Source of the DNA: JBASNZ01 sp049657775
GTDB taxonomy: Bacteria; Actinomycetota; Coriobacteriia; Anaerosomatales; Anaerosomataceae
Assembly (NCBI GenBank): GCA_049657775.1
Contig: JBASNZ010000088.1
Coordinates: 1 to 35,844 of the forward strand
Length of the DNA stretch: 35,844 bases
Reading direction: 5' to 3'
A program made the position numbers and the translations under genes. The notes under the pieces were generated by a model. That model searched no databases and was not told where the DNA came from. It was given only the letters and a program-made list of their open reading frames with translations. Shown here one piece after another: positions 1-7,599 of the stretch (position 1 is its first letter; every line of letters begins with the position of its first letter).

Positions 1-123
1 CCCTCGGACGTTCGCGGGTGCTCCTGCACGGCGTCAGCGGTCCCCGGGCTCATGCGATATGGTGAGAGGGCGCCGGTTTCGGGACTTTGGGACGGGCTGC
101 AAGACCTTCGTGAAAGATCGAGG

Positions 124-921
124 CTAGAGCGCGCAGACCACAGCGCGCGTCTGACACGCGGTGCGGACCTCGATCGACAGGCCCAGGGAACTTGCGGTTG
201 CCGCGAGCGTGCCCCTGGCGATCCCCGGCAGGTTGTTCTGCTCGGATAAGTGGAGTCCGACCACCGTATGCAGGCGGTCGGAAGCCAGGCGCTCAAGCGC
301 TCCGGCGGCGTGTTTGTTGGACAGGTGCCCCCGGTCCGAGAGGATCCGCTGCTTGAGGAAGTAGGGGTAGGGCCCCACTTCGAGCATCTCGAGGTCGTGG
401 TTCGACTCGATGCCCAGGATGTCGCAGTCCACAAGCGCCTCGGCACACTCGGGGGTGAGCACGCCGGTATCGGTTGCAAGTCCCACGACTCCGCCCCGGG
501 GAGTCTGGACGCGAAAGCCCACCGGTTCCGCCGCGTCGTGCGACGTGCGAAGGACCTGGATGCGCAGACCTGCGACGGTCATGGAGTCGCCTGCGCGCAA
601 GGCGATCAGGTCGGGGACGTCGTCGAGTTCGGTGTTGACCGCGACGAGCGTTCCGCGAGTGCCATATACCGGGACGCCAAGCGAGCGGGACAGCACACGT
701 ACGCCACGCAGGTGGTCGCTATGCTCGTGCGTGAGCAGGACCGCCTCGATCACAACGCCCGCCAGACCCGCCTCGGCGATGCGTCGACGGCACTCTCGGG
801 CGGAGATGCCGCAGTCCACCAGCACGCCTCGGCCGTCCGCATGCACGAGCGTGGCGTTGCCGCGCGAACCAGATGCGAGGAACGCGATGCCGTCGGTTGG
901 AGTGGGGTCGTGGGATTCCAT
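124..921 (-). CDS. MBL-fold metallohydrolase, YycJ/WalJ-like
   Basis: A 265-residue metallo-beta-lactamase-fold hydrolase. The start shows the ASGSRGNATLV segment typical of the YycJ/WalJ branch, followed by the zinc-binding THEHSDH motif near residue 65, a later SNHDLEML segment and a GLHLSEQNN segment near the C-terminus that would complete the two-metal site. Members are cytoplasmic and are thought to be nucleases or phosphodiesterases linked to genome maintenance; the substrate cannot be told from sequence. Length and motifs are complete, so it should be functional. It is transcribed away from the rest of the window, with about 80 bp to the next gene on the other strand. The family call is firm, the precise role is not. 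Confidence 0.88.
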   Translation of the reverse strand: MESHDPTPTDGIAFLASGSRGNATLVHADGRGVLVDCGISARECRRRIAEAGLAGVVIEAVLLTHEHSDHLRGVRVLSRSLGVPVYGTRGTLVAVNTELDDVPDLIALRAGDSMTVAGLRIQVLRTSHDAAEPVGFRVQTPRGGVVGLATDTGVLTPECAEALVDCDILGIESNHDLEMLEVGPYPYFLKQRILSDRGHLSNKHAAGALERLASDRLHTVVGLHLSEQNNLPGIARGTLAATASSLGLSIEVRTACQTRAVVCAL

Positions 922-999
922 CCGCGCATCGTATCACCCGCTGCTGACACCGTCTGTGGGGGATAATGGAAGCAGGACCTAGAGAGCGGAGGAGCTGCA

Positions 1000-1362
1000 A
1001 TGTCAAACAGCAAGTGGTCCCTCAGGAACATCTACCTATATCTGGTGTGTCTCATCACCCTCATCATGGTCATCGTCGGCACGGTCGGCGTGATTCGGAG
1101 CGGTGTTGAGATGCTCTACCCCGACCCCGGCTACTACAGTGAGAAGCCCCTGGATGCCAAGGGCAGCCCTGTGAGCGACGCCGAGTGGCAGCGTCAGCAG
1201 GACCTTCAGCAGGCGCAGACCGCCCGGCAAGCCGTCCTCAACCTGGCCGGCAATGTCGCTTTGGTCGTCATCGCGGGCCCGCTTTACGTCTACCACTGGC
1301 GCAAGATCGAGACCGAGAAATCAGAGCCGGTCGTTGTGACCGCGCCCACCGCGAGTTCGTGA
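1000..1362 (+). CDS. Small two-helix membrane protein, unknown function
   Basis: This 120-residue protein has a first hydrophobic helix at about residues 10-32 (IYLYLVCLITLIMVIVGTV), a polar charged middle rich in Gln, Asp and Pro (about 36-75), and a second helix at about 83-98 ending in YHWRKIE. The N-terminal RNIYLYLVCLITLIM pattern resembles small DUF5671-type membrane proteins, but I do not recognise a characterised family. An AGCGGAGGAGC ribosome site sits just upstream of the ATG. The next gene, a glutaredoxin, begins about 30 bp downstream, so co-transcription with the redox genes is likely. No function is assigned. Confidence 0.75.
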   Translation: MSNSKWSLRNIYLYLVCLITLIMVIVGTVGVIRSGVEMLYPDPGYYSEKPLDAKGSPVSDAEWQRQQDLQQAQTARQAVLNLAGNVALVVIAGPLYVYHWRKIETEKSEPVVVTAPTASS

Positions 1363-1394
1363 TTCCGAAACGACGAAACGAGGAGGAAGAAAGC

Positions 1395-1640
1395 ATGTCG
1401 GTGATGGTATACGCACTTTCGACCTGTCCGTACTGCCGGCAGGCCCGGAAGTACCTGGAGGAGAACGACGTCGAGTTCGATGTCGCCGAGGTCGATCTGA
1501 TGGAAGGCCAGGAGCGAACCGACACGATCGAGACCGTGAAGGAGCTCTCCGGTGGGACGTCATTCCCGGTCATCGTCATCGATGACGAGGTGATCGTGGG
1601 ATTCAACAAGAAGAGGATCAAGGAGCTGCTGGGGCTGTGA
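1395..1640 (+). CDS. Glutaredoxin-like thiol-disulfide protein
   Basis: An 81-residue single-domain glutaredoxin/NrdH-type protein with the active site CPYC near residues 10-13, the cis-Pro segment TSFPVIVIDDEVIVGF and a C-terminal helix, covering the whole fold. The chosen ATG has AGGAGGAAGAA a few bases upstream; the longer open frame extending 5' of it overlaps the previous gene and is not used. The stop overlaps the GTG of the next gene (GTGA), which encodes an FTR-like disulfide reductase with a Rieske domain. It is therefore probably the direct substrate or partner of that reductase, moving electrons to cytosolic protein disulfides. The family is clear; the pairing is inferred from gene order. 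Confidence 0.9.
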   Translation: MSVMVYALSTCPYCRQARKYLEENDVEFDVAEVDLMEGQERTDTIETVKELSGGTSFPVIVIDDEVIVGFNKKRIKELLGL

Positions 1641-2308
1641 GCGCGGAGCGCGGCGTGCGGCGGCGATTCGGTCCCGGCACGACTATCAACGACCTCAAGG
1701 AGTACATGGGCCCCTTCGCCGATCGTCTCGGGTACAAGTTCAACACCGAGACGGACTTCGTGGACGAGGTCCTTTCATCCGAGATCGAGATCCTGGAGCG
1801 CGACGGCGACGTGTACTGTCCATGCCGCGTTCGAACGGGCGATCCCAAGGAAGACCTCAAGATCGTCTGTCCCTGTATCCCGTTCTTCAGGGACCAGTTC
1901 GCGGGCATGTCCAAGTGCTGGTGCGGTCTGTTCATCCTCAAGAGCGTGGAGGACGGCGGCGACCTTCTCGGCGTGGTCGAGGAACCGGTCGGATCGGTGG
2001 ACGTGCCGGTATTCAGGGTCGAGGACCTGCCCCCCGGTCAGATCCGCCATGTCAAAGTCGGCAAGAAGGATCTTGCGGTCGCGCGTGTGGCCGATGAGTT
2101 CTTCGTGCTCGCGAACGTCTGCCGCCACGCGTTCGCGCCGCTGTCGGAAGGTTACATGGACGGGTATTCGGTCATGTGTCCATGGCATGGTTGGCGGTAT
2201 GACGTTCGCGATGGCACCACGGACCATCCCGATGCGGACGTCCGAACGTATCCGGTCAAGGTGGTTGACGACGAAGTCATCGTGACCCTCGACATGAAGG
2301 GTGGATGA
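1637..2308 (+). CDS. FTR catalytic domain fused to a Rieske [2Fe-2S] domain
   Basis: This 223-residue protein has two parts. Residues about 15-110 match the catalytic (beta) chain of ferredoxin:thioredoxin reductase, with the cysteine pairs C61-P-C63, C78-P-C80 and C94-W-C96 that hold the [4Fe-4S] cluster and active disulfide. Residues about 122-218 form a Rieske domain with C162-x-H164 and C181-x2-H184 for a [2Fe-2S] cluster. FTRs pass single electrons from ferredoxin to a disulfide; the Rieske part may act as a built-in electron donor. The His of the plant-type CHC motif is Trp here. It starts at a GTG overlapping the glutaredoxin stop. A hairpin at 2353-2382 follows. Domain calls are firm, substrate and donor are inferred. 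Confidence 0.88.
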   Translation: MSAERGVRRRFGPGTTINDLKEYMGPFADRLGYKFNTETDFVDEVLSSEIEILERDGDVYCPCRVRTGDPKEDLKIVCPCIPFFRDQFAGMSKCWCGLFILKSVEDGGDLLGVVEEPVGSVDVPVFRVEDLPPGQIRHVKVGKKDLAVARVADEFFVLANVCRHAFAPLSEGYMDGYSVMCPWHGWRYDVRDGTTDHPDADVRTYPVKVVDDEVIVTLDMKGG

Positions 2309-2352
2309 ACGCCGCGTTTCCACCGCGTTACCACTGTAAAGTGAATAGCTCG

Positions 2353-2382
2353 GGCCGTCTGGCGCATCGTGGTCAGGCGGCC
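2353..2382 (+). terminator. Probable terminator after the FTR-Rieske gene
   Basis: Nine base pairs (2353-2361 with 2374-2382, one G-T wobble) enclose a 12-nt loop and are followed by TCTT. The hairpin lies 45 bp past the stop codon and before the putative livJ promoter, which fits the end of the redox transcript. The U tract is poor. Confidence 0.5.
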
Positions 2383-2404
2383 TCTTCGGTGCTTGTAACA
2401 CCTG

Positions 2405-2431
2405 TTGCATATGTCATCGATGTGGTACATT
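2405..2431 (+). promoter_or_regulatory. Possible livJ promoter
   Basis: TTGCAT at 2405-2410 and TACATT at 2426-2431 resemble -35 and -10 elements, but the 15-bp spacer is short. The position, just after the hairpin and about 80 bp before livJ in an AT-richer patch, is the main support. Confidence 0.3.
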
Positions 2432-2509
2432 CCGAAAATCTCAGGCGGAGCGTGCGTCGGCGGGGACGTCGGTCGTGCGCGAAGGATCGTGTGCGCAAAG
2501 GAGGAAGGT

Positions 2510-3718
2510 ATGACCAACAACCGTAGGCGGTTCTTCGCCCTGGTCGCGGTGGTCGCCATGCTCGCAATGGTGGTCACGGGCTGCGCGTCGAAGACTGACG
2601 AGACCGCTACCACAGACGGTGGCACCAAGGCCGTCACCGTATCACTCGGTGTCGGTGCCCCTCTGACCGACGGTGCAGTCGCGCTCGGTCAGGGCATGGT
2701 GCGTGGCGCCAGCCTGGCTGTGAAGCAGGCGAATGAGTCGCAGGAGCTCAAGGATCTTGGTCTGACGATCGAGGTCGTTGAAGGTGACGACAAGGGCGAC
2801 CCCACCACCGGTGGTAACGTTGCGACCCAGTTCACCTCGAACTCCAGCTTGCTCGGCGTTATGGGCCACCTCAACTCTGGTGTCACCCGCGTCGCCGTCA
2901 AGATCTACAACCAGGCGAACGTTGTGCAGGTCAGCCCGGCGAACACCGCCGTTGACCTCACCCAGATGGGCATGAAGAACTACTTCCGTGTCTGCACGGT
3001 CGACTCGGTCCAGGGTCCGGCCGCTGCCGACTACGCCTACAAGGTGGCCGGCAAGAAGGTCGCGTACGTCGTCGACGACTCCACCGTATACGGTGAGGGT
3101 CTCGCAGCCGAGTGGGCCAAGCAGTTCGCGGCCAACGGCGGCACGGTTGCCGGCACCGAGAAGACGGGCGACAAGGACACCGACTTCAAGGCGCTTGTTT
3201 CCAAGATCAAGGCCGCCAATGTGGACATCGTCTACTACGGCGGTATCTACAACTCTGGCGCGCTGCTCTCCAAGCAGCTCAAGGAGGGCGGTGTGGCCGT
3301 CCCGATGATGAGCGGCGACGGTTGCTACGACGCCGAGTACATCAAGCTCGCCGGTGCGGCAAATGCCGAGGGCGACTTCTGCAGCTCGATCGGCTACCCG
3401 GTCGACAAGCTCCCGAAGGCCCAGGACTTCAAGACCGCCTTCGAGGCTGAGTACCCCGGAGAGGCCATCGCGGCCTACGACGCGTACTCCTTTGACGCTG
3501 CCCAGGTCATCATCAACGCGATCGTCAAGGTCGCCAAAGACATGGGTGCCGACAAGCTCACGACGGTCGACGGCAAGAAGGCCATCGTCGCCGCCGCCGC
3601 AGAGTCCAACTTCGAGGGTGTCACGGGTAACGTGTCCTTCGATGCCAACGGCGACACGACGAACAAGGTCGTCAGCATCTACGTCGTCAAGGACGGCGTC
3701 TGGGTGCCTGCCGAGTAA
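2510..3718 (+). CDS. livJ: Branched-chain amino acid ABC transporter substrate-binding lipoprotein
   Basis: A 402-residue periplasmic binding protein of the LivJ/LivK (type I) family. The N-terminus has the basic segment NNRRRFF, a hydrophobic stretch and a lipobox ending VTGC with Cys25, so the mature protein should be a lipid-anchored receptor. The body shows the family landmarks GVMGHLNSGVTRVAVKIYNQ, FRVCTVDSVQG, AYVVDDSTVYGEG and IVYYGGIYNSGALL. The ATG was chosen for the AAAGGAGGAAGGT ribosome site directly upstream; 35 extra in-frame codons 5' of it are not used. It feeds the permease and ATPase genes downstream, which follow after a hairpin. The family is sure; the exact ligand (Leu/Ile/Val or another amino acid or amide) is not. 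Confidence 0.93.
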   Translation: MTNNRRRFFALVAVVAMLAMVVTGCASKTDETATTDGGTKAVTVSLGVGAPLTDGAVALGQGMVRGASLAVKQANESQELKDLGLTIEVVEGDDKGDPTTGGNVATQFTSNSSLLGVMGHLNSGVTRVAVKIYNQANVVQVSPANTAVDLTQMGMKNYFRVCTVDSVQGPAAADYAYKVAGKKVAYVVDDSTVYGEGLAAEWAKQFAANGGTVAGTEKTGDKDTDFKALVSKIKAANVDIVYYGGIYNSGALLSKQLKEGGVAVPMMSGDGCYDAEYIKLAGAANAEGDFCSSIGYPVDKLPKAQDFKTAFEAEYPGEAIAAYDAYSFDAAQVIINAIVKVAKDMGADKLTTVDGKKAIVAAAAESNFEGVTGNVSFDANGDTTNKVVSIYVVKDGVWVPAE

Positions 3719-3761
3719 CGCACTTCATCAGCACGTCCTCTCGTAACGTTCGTGAAGCGCG

Positions 3762-3793
3762 ACCCGGGTGGGTGCACCAGCGCCCACCCGGGT
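3762..3793 (+). terminator. Strong intercistronic hairpin between livJ and livH
   Basis: Eleven perfect base pairs (3762-3772 with 3783-3793) and a 10-nt loop, without a clear U tract. It probably works as a partial terminator or as a 3' stabiliser so that the binding protein is made in excess over the membrane parts, a common arrangement in ABC importer operons. Confidence 0.6.
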
Positions 3794-3863
3794 TGTGAGC
3801 GACAAAGCGAGGTAGCTCGCCCGGGCCTTTGCGCCTGCTTCACACTCACTCTGGGAGCACCAC

Positions 3864-4850
3864 TTGAGCTTCAGCTACTTTGTTGAACAGACAATCAACG
3901 GCATCACGCTCGGGGGTCTGTACGCGCTGGTGGCGCTGGGTTACACGCTCGTCTACGGCATCCTTCTCATGATCAACTTCGCGCACAGCGAGCTGTTCAT
4001 GATGGGTGGCTACGTCGGGCTGGGCGTCCTCAAGGTGCTCGCGGATCCCGCTGTTGCCGAGAAGGCGGGCCTGAGCTTCCTGGCTCCGGTGCAGGGATTC
4101 TTCAACTCGGGGGGCGTCGGTTTCGTGGCGCTCCTGATCATGACGTTCCTGATATCCGCGATCGTCGTCGGGCTGCTCGGTGTGATCATCGAGCGCTTCG
4201 CGTACCGGCCGCTTCGGCATGCACCGCGACTTGCGCCGCTGATCTCGGCCATCGGCGTGTCGATCTTCCTCCAGAATGCGGTACTGCTGTGGATCAGCAG
4301 CAAGCAGCTGCCGTATTCGCGGGTTGACGGCACCCAGTTCGTCACCGCACGCACGGCGTTCAGCGTCGCGGGTGTGAACGTCTCCACGATGCAGGTATTC
4401 ATCATCGTGACATCGCTCGTGCTTCTGGCCCTGCTCGATACGTTCGTGTCAAAGACGCGTATCGGTCGCGCGATGCGCGCGACTTCGCAGGACCGCGAGG
4501 CGGCCGGACTCATGGGCGTGAACATCAACAGCGTCATCGCGCTGGCCTTCTTCATCGGCCCGGCGCTTGGCGCAGTCGCAGGCGTCTTCAACGGCATGTA
4601 CTACGGATCGGTGAAGTTCAATATGGGCTTCATCCCCGGCATCAAGTCCTTCACTGCCGCCGTCATCGGCGGCATCGGCAACCTGCGTGGTGCGATGCTT
4701 GGAGGCTTCATGCTCGGCATCGTGGAGTCGCTGGCGGCCGGCTTCATCAGCAATGCGTACCGTGATGTCATCGCCTTCATAGTCCTCGTCCTCGTGCTCA
4801 TCTTCCGTCCGGGCGGTCTGCTCGGCGAAGCCGTCGCGGAGAAGGTGTAG
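3864..4850 (+). CDS. livH: Branched-chain amino acid ABC transporter permease LivH
   Basis: A 328-residue integral membrane permease of the LivH family, the usual length. It opens with the family signature QTINGITLGGLYALVALGYTLVYGIL and has about eight hydrophobic helices. The cytoplasmic coupling loop is TRIGRAMRATSQDREAAGLMGV, which would contact the ATPases. The start is a TTG at 3864 with GGGAG six bases upstream. It ends 3 bp before livM. Together with LivM it forms the transmembrane channel for the LivJ-bound amino acid. The call is secure from signature and context. Confidence 0.94.
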   Translation: MSFSYFVEQTINGITLGGLYALVALGYTLVYGILLMINFAHSELFMMGGYVGLGVLKVLADPAVAEKAGLSFLAPVQGFFNSGGVGFVALLIMTFLISAIVVGLLGVIIERFAYRPLRHAPRLAPLISAIGVSIFLQNAVLLWISSKQLPYSRVDGTQFVTARTAFSVAGVNVSTMQVFIIVTSLVLLALLDTFVSKTRIGRAMRATSQDREAAGLMGVNINSVIALAFFIGPALGAVAGVFNGMYYGSVKFNMGFIPGIKSFTAAVIGGIGNLRGAMLGGFMLGIVESLAAGFISNAYRDVIAFIVLVLVLIFRPGGLLGEAVAEKV

Positions 4851-4853
4851 CCA

Positions 4854-6050
4854 ATGACTCCAGCTAAGCTAGAAACACGCACGAAGGTCGGTCGCAATGG
4901 CTCCAAGAGCAAGGTAGCGCTCTACGCGGCGATCGCGGTGCTGCTCGTGCTCATACCGGTCTACTTCCAGGCCGCCCCCGGGCTCGGGTTCCTTGTCCGC
5001 ATCTTCGTGATCGTCGGCATATGGGTCCTGCTCGCTCTTGGACTGAACATCGTGGTCGGCTATGCCGGCCTGCTCGACTTGGGGTACATCGCGTTCTATG
5101 CGATGGGGGCCTATGCGGGTGTGCTGATCGGTCAGGCGACGTCGAACGTACTCGGCGGCGCTACGTACTGGGTCATGCTCGTACCCGCAGCGATCGCCGG
5201 TGCGGTCACCGGTGTCGCGTTGGGCTTCCCCGTGCTGCGTCTGCGCGGCGACTATCTCGCCATCGTCACGCTCGGCTTCGGCGAGATCGTCCGCATCATG
5301 CTCAACAACAACTTCCTGGGACTCTCCAACGGCGCGACCGGACTGCCGCGTGGCAGCGAGGTCATGGTGCAGCCGTTCGGGGTCCAGTGGCTGCAGGACA
5401 ACGTTCATTTCATGACGCCGTTCGGCGGGGAGTTCGTCTTCACCTCGAACGTGTTCTGGTACTTCGTGGTCATCGGTCTGTGCATCCTCGCGATCATCGT
5501 GATCAACCGCCTGGACGACTCGCGGCTTGGTCGCGCGTGGGTCGCCATGCGTGAGAACGAGGTTGCGGCGGCGGCGTGTGGCATCAACATCACCACGCAG
5601 AAGCTCTGGGCGTTCTCGCTCGGCGCGCTGTCCGGAGGAGTCGCGGGCGTGACGTTCGCCTACGTCCAGCAGTTCATCAGCCCCGAGTCCTTCACCTTCA
5701 TGGAGTCGGTGTTCGTGGTCTGCATCGTCGTCCTTGGCGGTATGGGGTCGATTCCGGGCGTTATCGCCGGCGCGCTGCTCATCAAGGGCGTTCCCGACCT
5801 CATCCAGGGCCTCGCGGTCGCAGGTGTCCTCAAGGTCTCCGGTGACGTCACATCAGTCATCACCGGCTACCGCTTCCTGGTCTTCGGCCTGCTTATGGTC
5901 GTGATGATGGCCGTGCGACCACAAGGGATGATCCCAAGCGTTCGGCGCGCCCGAGAGTTGCGCCCGGACGACGATTCGATCCGTGAGGAAGAGGACCAGC
6001 AGATCTGGGACCTTGAGCACCGCGATCCCGGCCCTGTAGACCACCCCTAA
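4854..6050 (+). CDS. livM: Branched-chain amino acid ABC transporter permease LivM
   Basis: A 398-residue membrane permease of the LivM family. Landmarks are ALGLNIVVGYAGLLDLGYIAFYAMGAY, LRLRGDYLAIVTLGFGEIVRIMLNN and the coupling loop DSRLGRAWVAMRENEVAAAACGI. About ten hydrophobic segments fill residues 22-350. The protein ends in a long charged tail (about 355-398) rich in Arg, Asp and Glu that is hydrophilic and should be cytoplasmic. It starts 3 bp after livH and ends 27 bp before livG. It pairs with LivH in the membrane. Confidence 0.94.
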   Translation: MTPAKLETRTKVGRNGSKSKVALYAAIAVLLVLIPVYFQAAPGLGFLVRIFVIVGIWVLLALGLNIVVGYAGLLDLGYIAFYAMGAYAGVLIGQATSNVLGGATYWVMLVPAAIAGAVTGVALGFPVLRLRGDYLAIVTLGFGEIVRIMLNNNFLGLSNGATGLPRGSEVMVQPFGVQWLQDNVHFMTPFGGEFVFTSNVFWYFVVIGLCILAIIVINRLDDSRLGRAWVAMRENEVAAAACGINITTQKLWAFSLGALSGGVAGVTFAYVQQFISPESFTFMESVFVVCIVVLGGMGSIPGVIAGALLIKGVPDLIQGLAVAGVLKVSGDVTSVITGYRFLVFGLLMVVMMAVRPQGMIPSVRRARELRPDDDSIREEEDQQIWDLEHRDPGPVDHP

Positions 6051-6077
6051 GGCACCGGCGGAGGAGCACGTACGCCC

Positions 6078-6872
6078 ATGGCACTCATAGAAGCTAACAA
6101 CGTCACGATGCAGTTCGGAGGCCTCAAGGCCCTCTCGGACATCGCGCTCAACATCGAGGCCGGGGAGATCGTGGCACTTATCGGGCCGAACGGCGCCGGA
6201 AAGACCACCTTCTTCAACCTCATGACCGGCATCTACAAGCCGACCGAAGGTACGGTCGTCTTCGACGGCCACGAACTAGGCGGCAAGAAGCCGCACCAGG
6301 TGTGCACGATCGGCATCGCGCGCACCTTCCAGAACATCCGACTCTTCGCGAACATGACGACGCTCGAAAACGTCATGGTCGGTCGTCACTCGCGCACTGC
6401 TGCGGGGCCGCTGCAGGCCATCCTGCGCACGCCCAAGTTCAAGCGCGAGGAGCAGCACACGGTCGATGAGGCCGTGAAGTGGCTCAAGTTCGTGAACCTT
6501 GCGGACAAGGCGAATGAACTTGCGAAGAACCTGCCCTATGGCGACCAGCGCCGACTCGAGATCGCCCGGGCCCTTGCTACGGAGCCCAAACTGCTGCTGC
6601 TTGATGAGCCGGCCGCCGGCATGAACCCCGAAGAGAGCCGTCTGCTCACCAAGCTCGTCGGCCGGATACGCGACGTGGGTATCACGGTGCTGCTCATCGA
6701 GCACGACATGAAGGTCGTCATGGACATCGCGGACCGCATCTACGTCCTCGACTTTGGCGAGATGATCGCCGAGGGTAAGCCAGCCGAGATCCAGCGCAAT
6801 CCCAAGGTCATCGAGGCGTATCTCGGCAAGGGCGCCGAAGCGATGCTGGCATCGGCTGGAGTGGAGGCGTAA
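6078..6872 (+). CDS. livG: Branched-chain amino acid ABC transporter ATPase LivG
   Basis: A 264-residue ABC ATPase. Walker A is GPNGAGKT at residues 36-43; the signature region reads LPYGDQRRLEIARAL, the LivG form of the ABC motif; Walker B is LLLLDEPAAGM; the switch histidine lies in LIEHDM. The DEPAAGMNPEE segment separates it from LivF. ATP hydrolysis by LivG-LivF drives import through LivHM. GGAGGAG upstream supports the ATG. The stop overlaps the livF start by one base (TAATG). Confidence 0.95.
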   Translation: MALIEANNVTMQFGGLKALSDIALNIEAGEIVALIGPNGAGKTTFFNLMTGIYKPTEGTVVFDGHELGGKKPHQVCTIGIARTFQNIRLFANMTTLENVMVGRHSRTAAGPLQAILRTPKFKREEQHTVDEAVKWLKFVNLADKANELAKNLPYGDQRRLEIARALATEPKLLLLDEPAAGMNPEESRLLTKLVGRIRDVGITVLLIEHDMKVVMDIADRIYVLDFGEMIAEGKPAEIQRNPKVIEAYLGKGAEAMLASAGVEA

Positions 6873-7594
6873 TGGCGAACACCGTTCTTGCAGTCGACGA
6901 TATCCATACCTTCTACGGCCAGATCGAGGCGCTGAAGGGTATCAGCCTGCACGTGGACGAGGGCGAGATCGTCACCCTCATCGGCGCCAACGGTGCCGGC
7001 AAGTCCACCACACTCAAGACGATCTCGGGTCTGCTCGCACCAAAGGAGGGAAGCATCACCTTCCTCGGTGAGTCCATCTCCGGGCTTCCCGTGCACCGTG
7101 TCACGCAGAGGGGCGTCATCCATGTTCCCGAGGGTCGCCGCATCTTCCCGCGGATGACCGTTGAAGAGAACCTCGGCATGGGCGCCTTCCTGCGCAACAA
7201 GGATCCCGAAGGCGTGAAGAAGTCGATGGACACGGTGTTCAAGCTCTTCCCGCGTTTGGAGGAGCGTCGCACCCAGAGGGGCGGTACGCTGTCCGGCGGC
7301 GAACAGCAGATGCTCGCGACCGGTCGCGGCATGATGGCCAACCCCAAACTGCTCATGCTCGACGAGCCGTCGATGGGCCTGGCCCCGGTCGTCGTCGAGA
7401 TCATCTTCGAGACCATCGAGAAGCTCAACAAGGAGGGGACCACCATCCTTCTGGTAGAGCAGAACGCGGCGATGGCGCTGCAGGTGGCACACCGAGGCTA
7501 CGTCCTCGAGGTCGGCAAGATCGCGCTTGAGGGTCCGGGCAAGGAGCTGCTGCACAACGAGCAGGTCCGCAAGACCTACCTGGGTGAGGTGTAA
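6872..7594 (+). CDS. livF: Branched-chain amino acid ABC transporter ATPase LivF
   Basis: A 240-residue ABC ATPase with Walker A GANGAGKS at residues 38-45, the signature LSGGEQQMLATGRGMM, Walker B LLMLDEPSMGLAP and the switch segment LLVEQN, all diagnostic of LivF. It is translated from an ATG overlapping the livG stop by one base and is the last gene of the liv operon. A hairpin at 7624-7654, inside the end of the convergent amidohydrolase gene, probably terminates the transcript. Confidence 0.95.
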   Translation: MANTVLAVDDIHTFYGQIEALKGISLHVDEGEIVTLIGANGAGKSTTLKTISGLLAPKEGSITFLGESISGLPVHRVTQRGVIHVPEGRRIFPRMTVEENLGMGAFLRNKDPEGVKKSMDTVFKLFPRLEERRTQRGGTLSGGEQQMLATGRGMMANPKLLMLDEPSMGLAPVVVEIIFETIEKLNKEGTTILLVEQNAAMALQVAHRGYVLEVGKIALEGPGKELLHNEQVRKTYLGEV

Positions 7595-7599
7595 CCGCG

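Noticed and set aside
1..53. Possible start of a minus-strand gene running off the left edge (ATG at 53-51).
   Set aside because: Codon use is plausible (G/C third positions over 17 codons), but no ribosome site precedes it and the stretch is too short to name or confirm.
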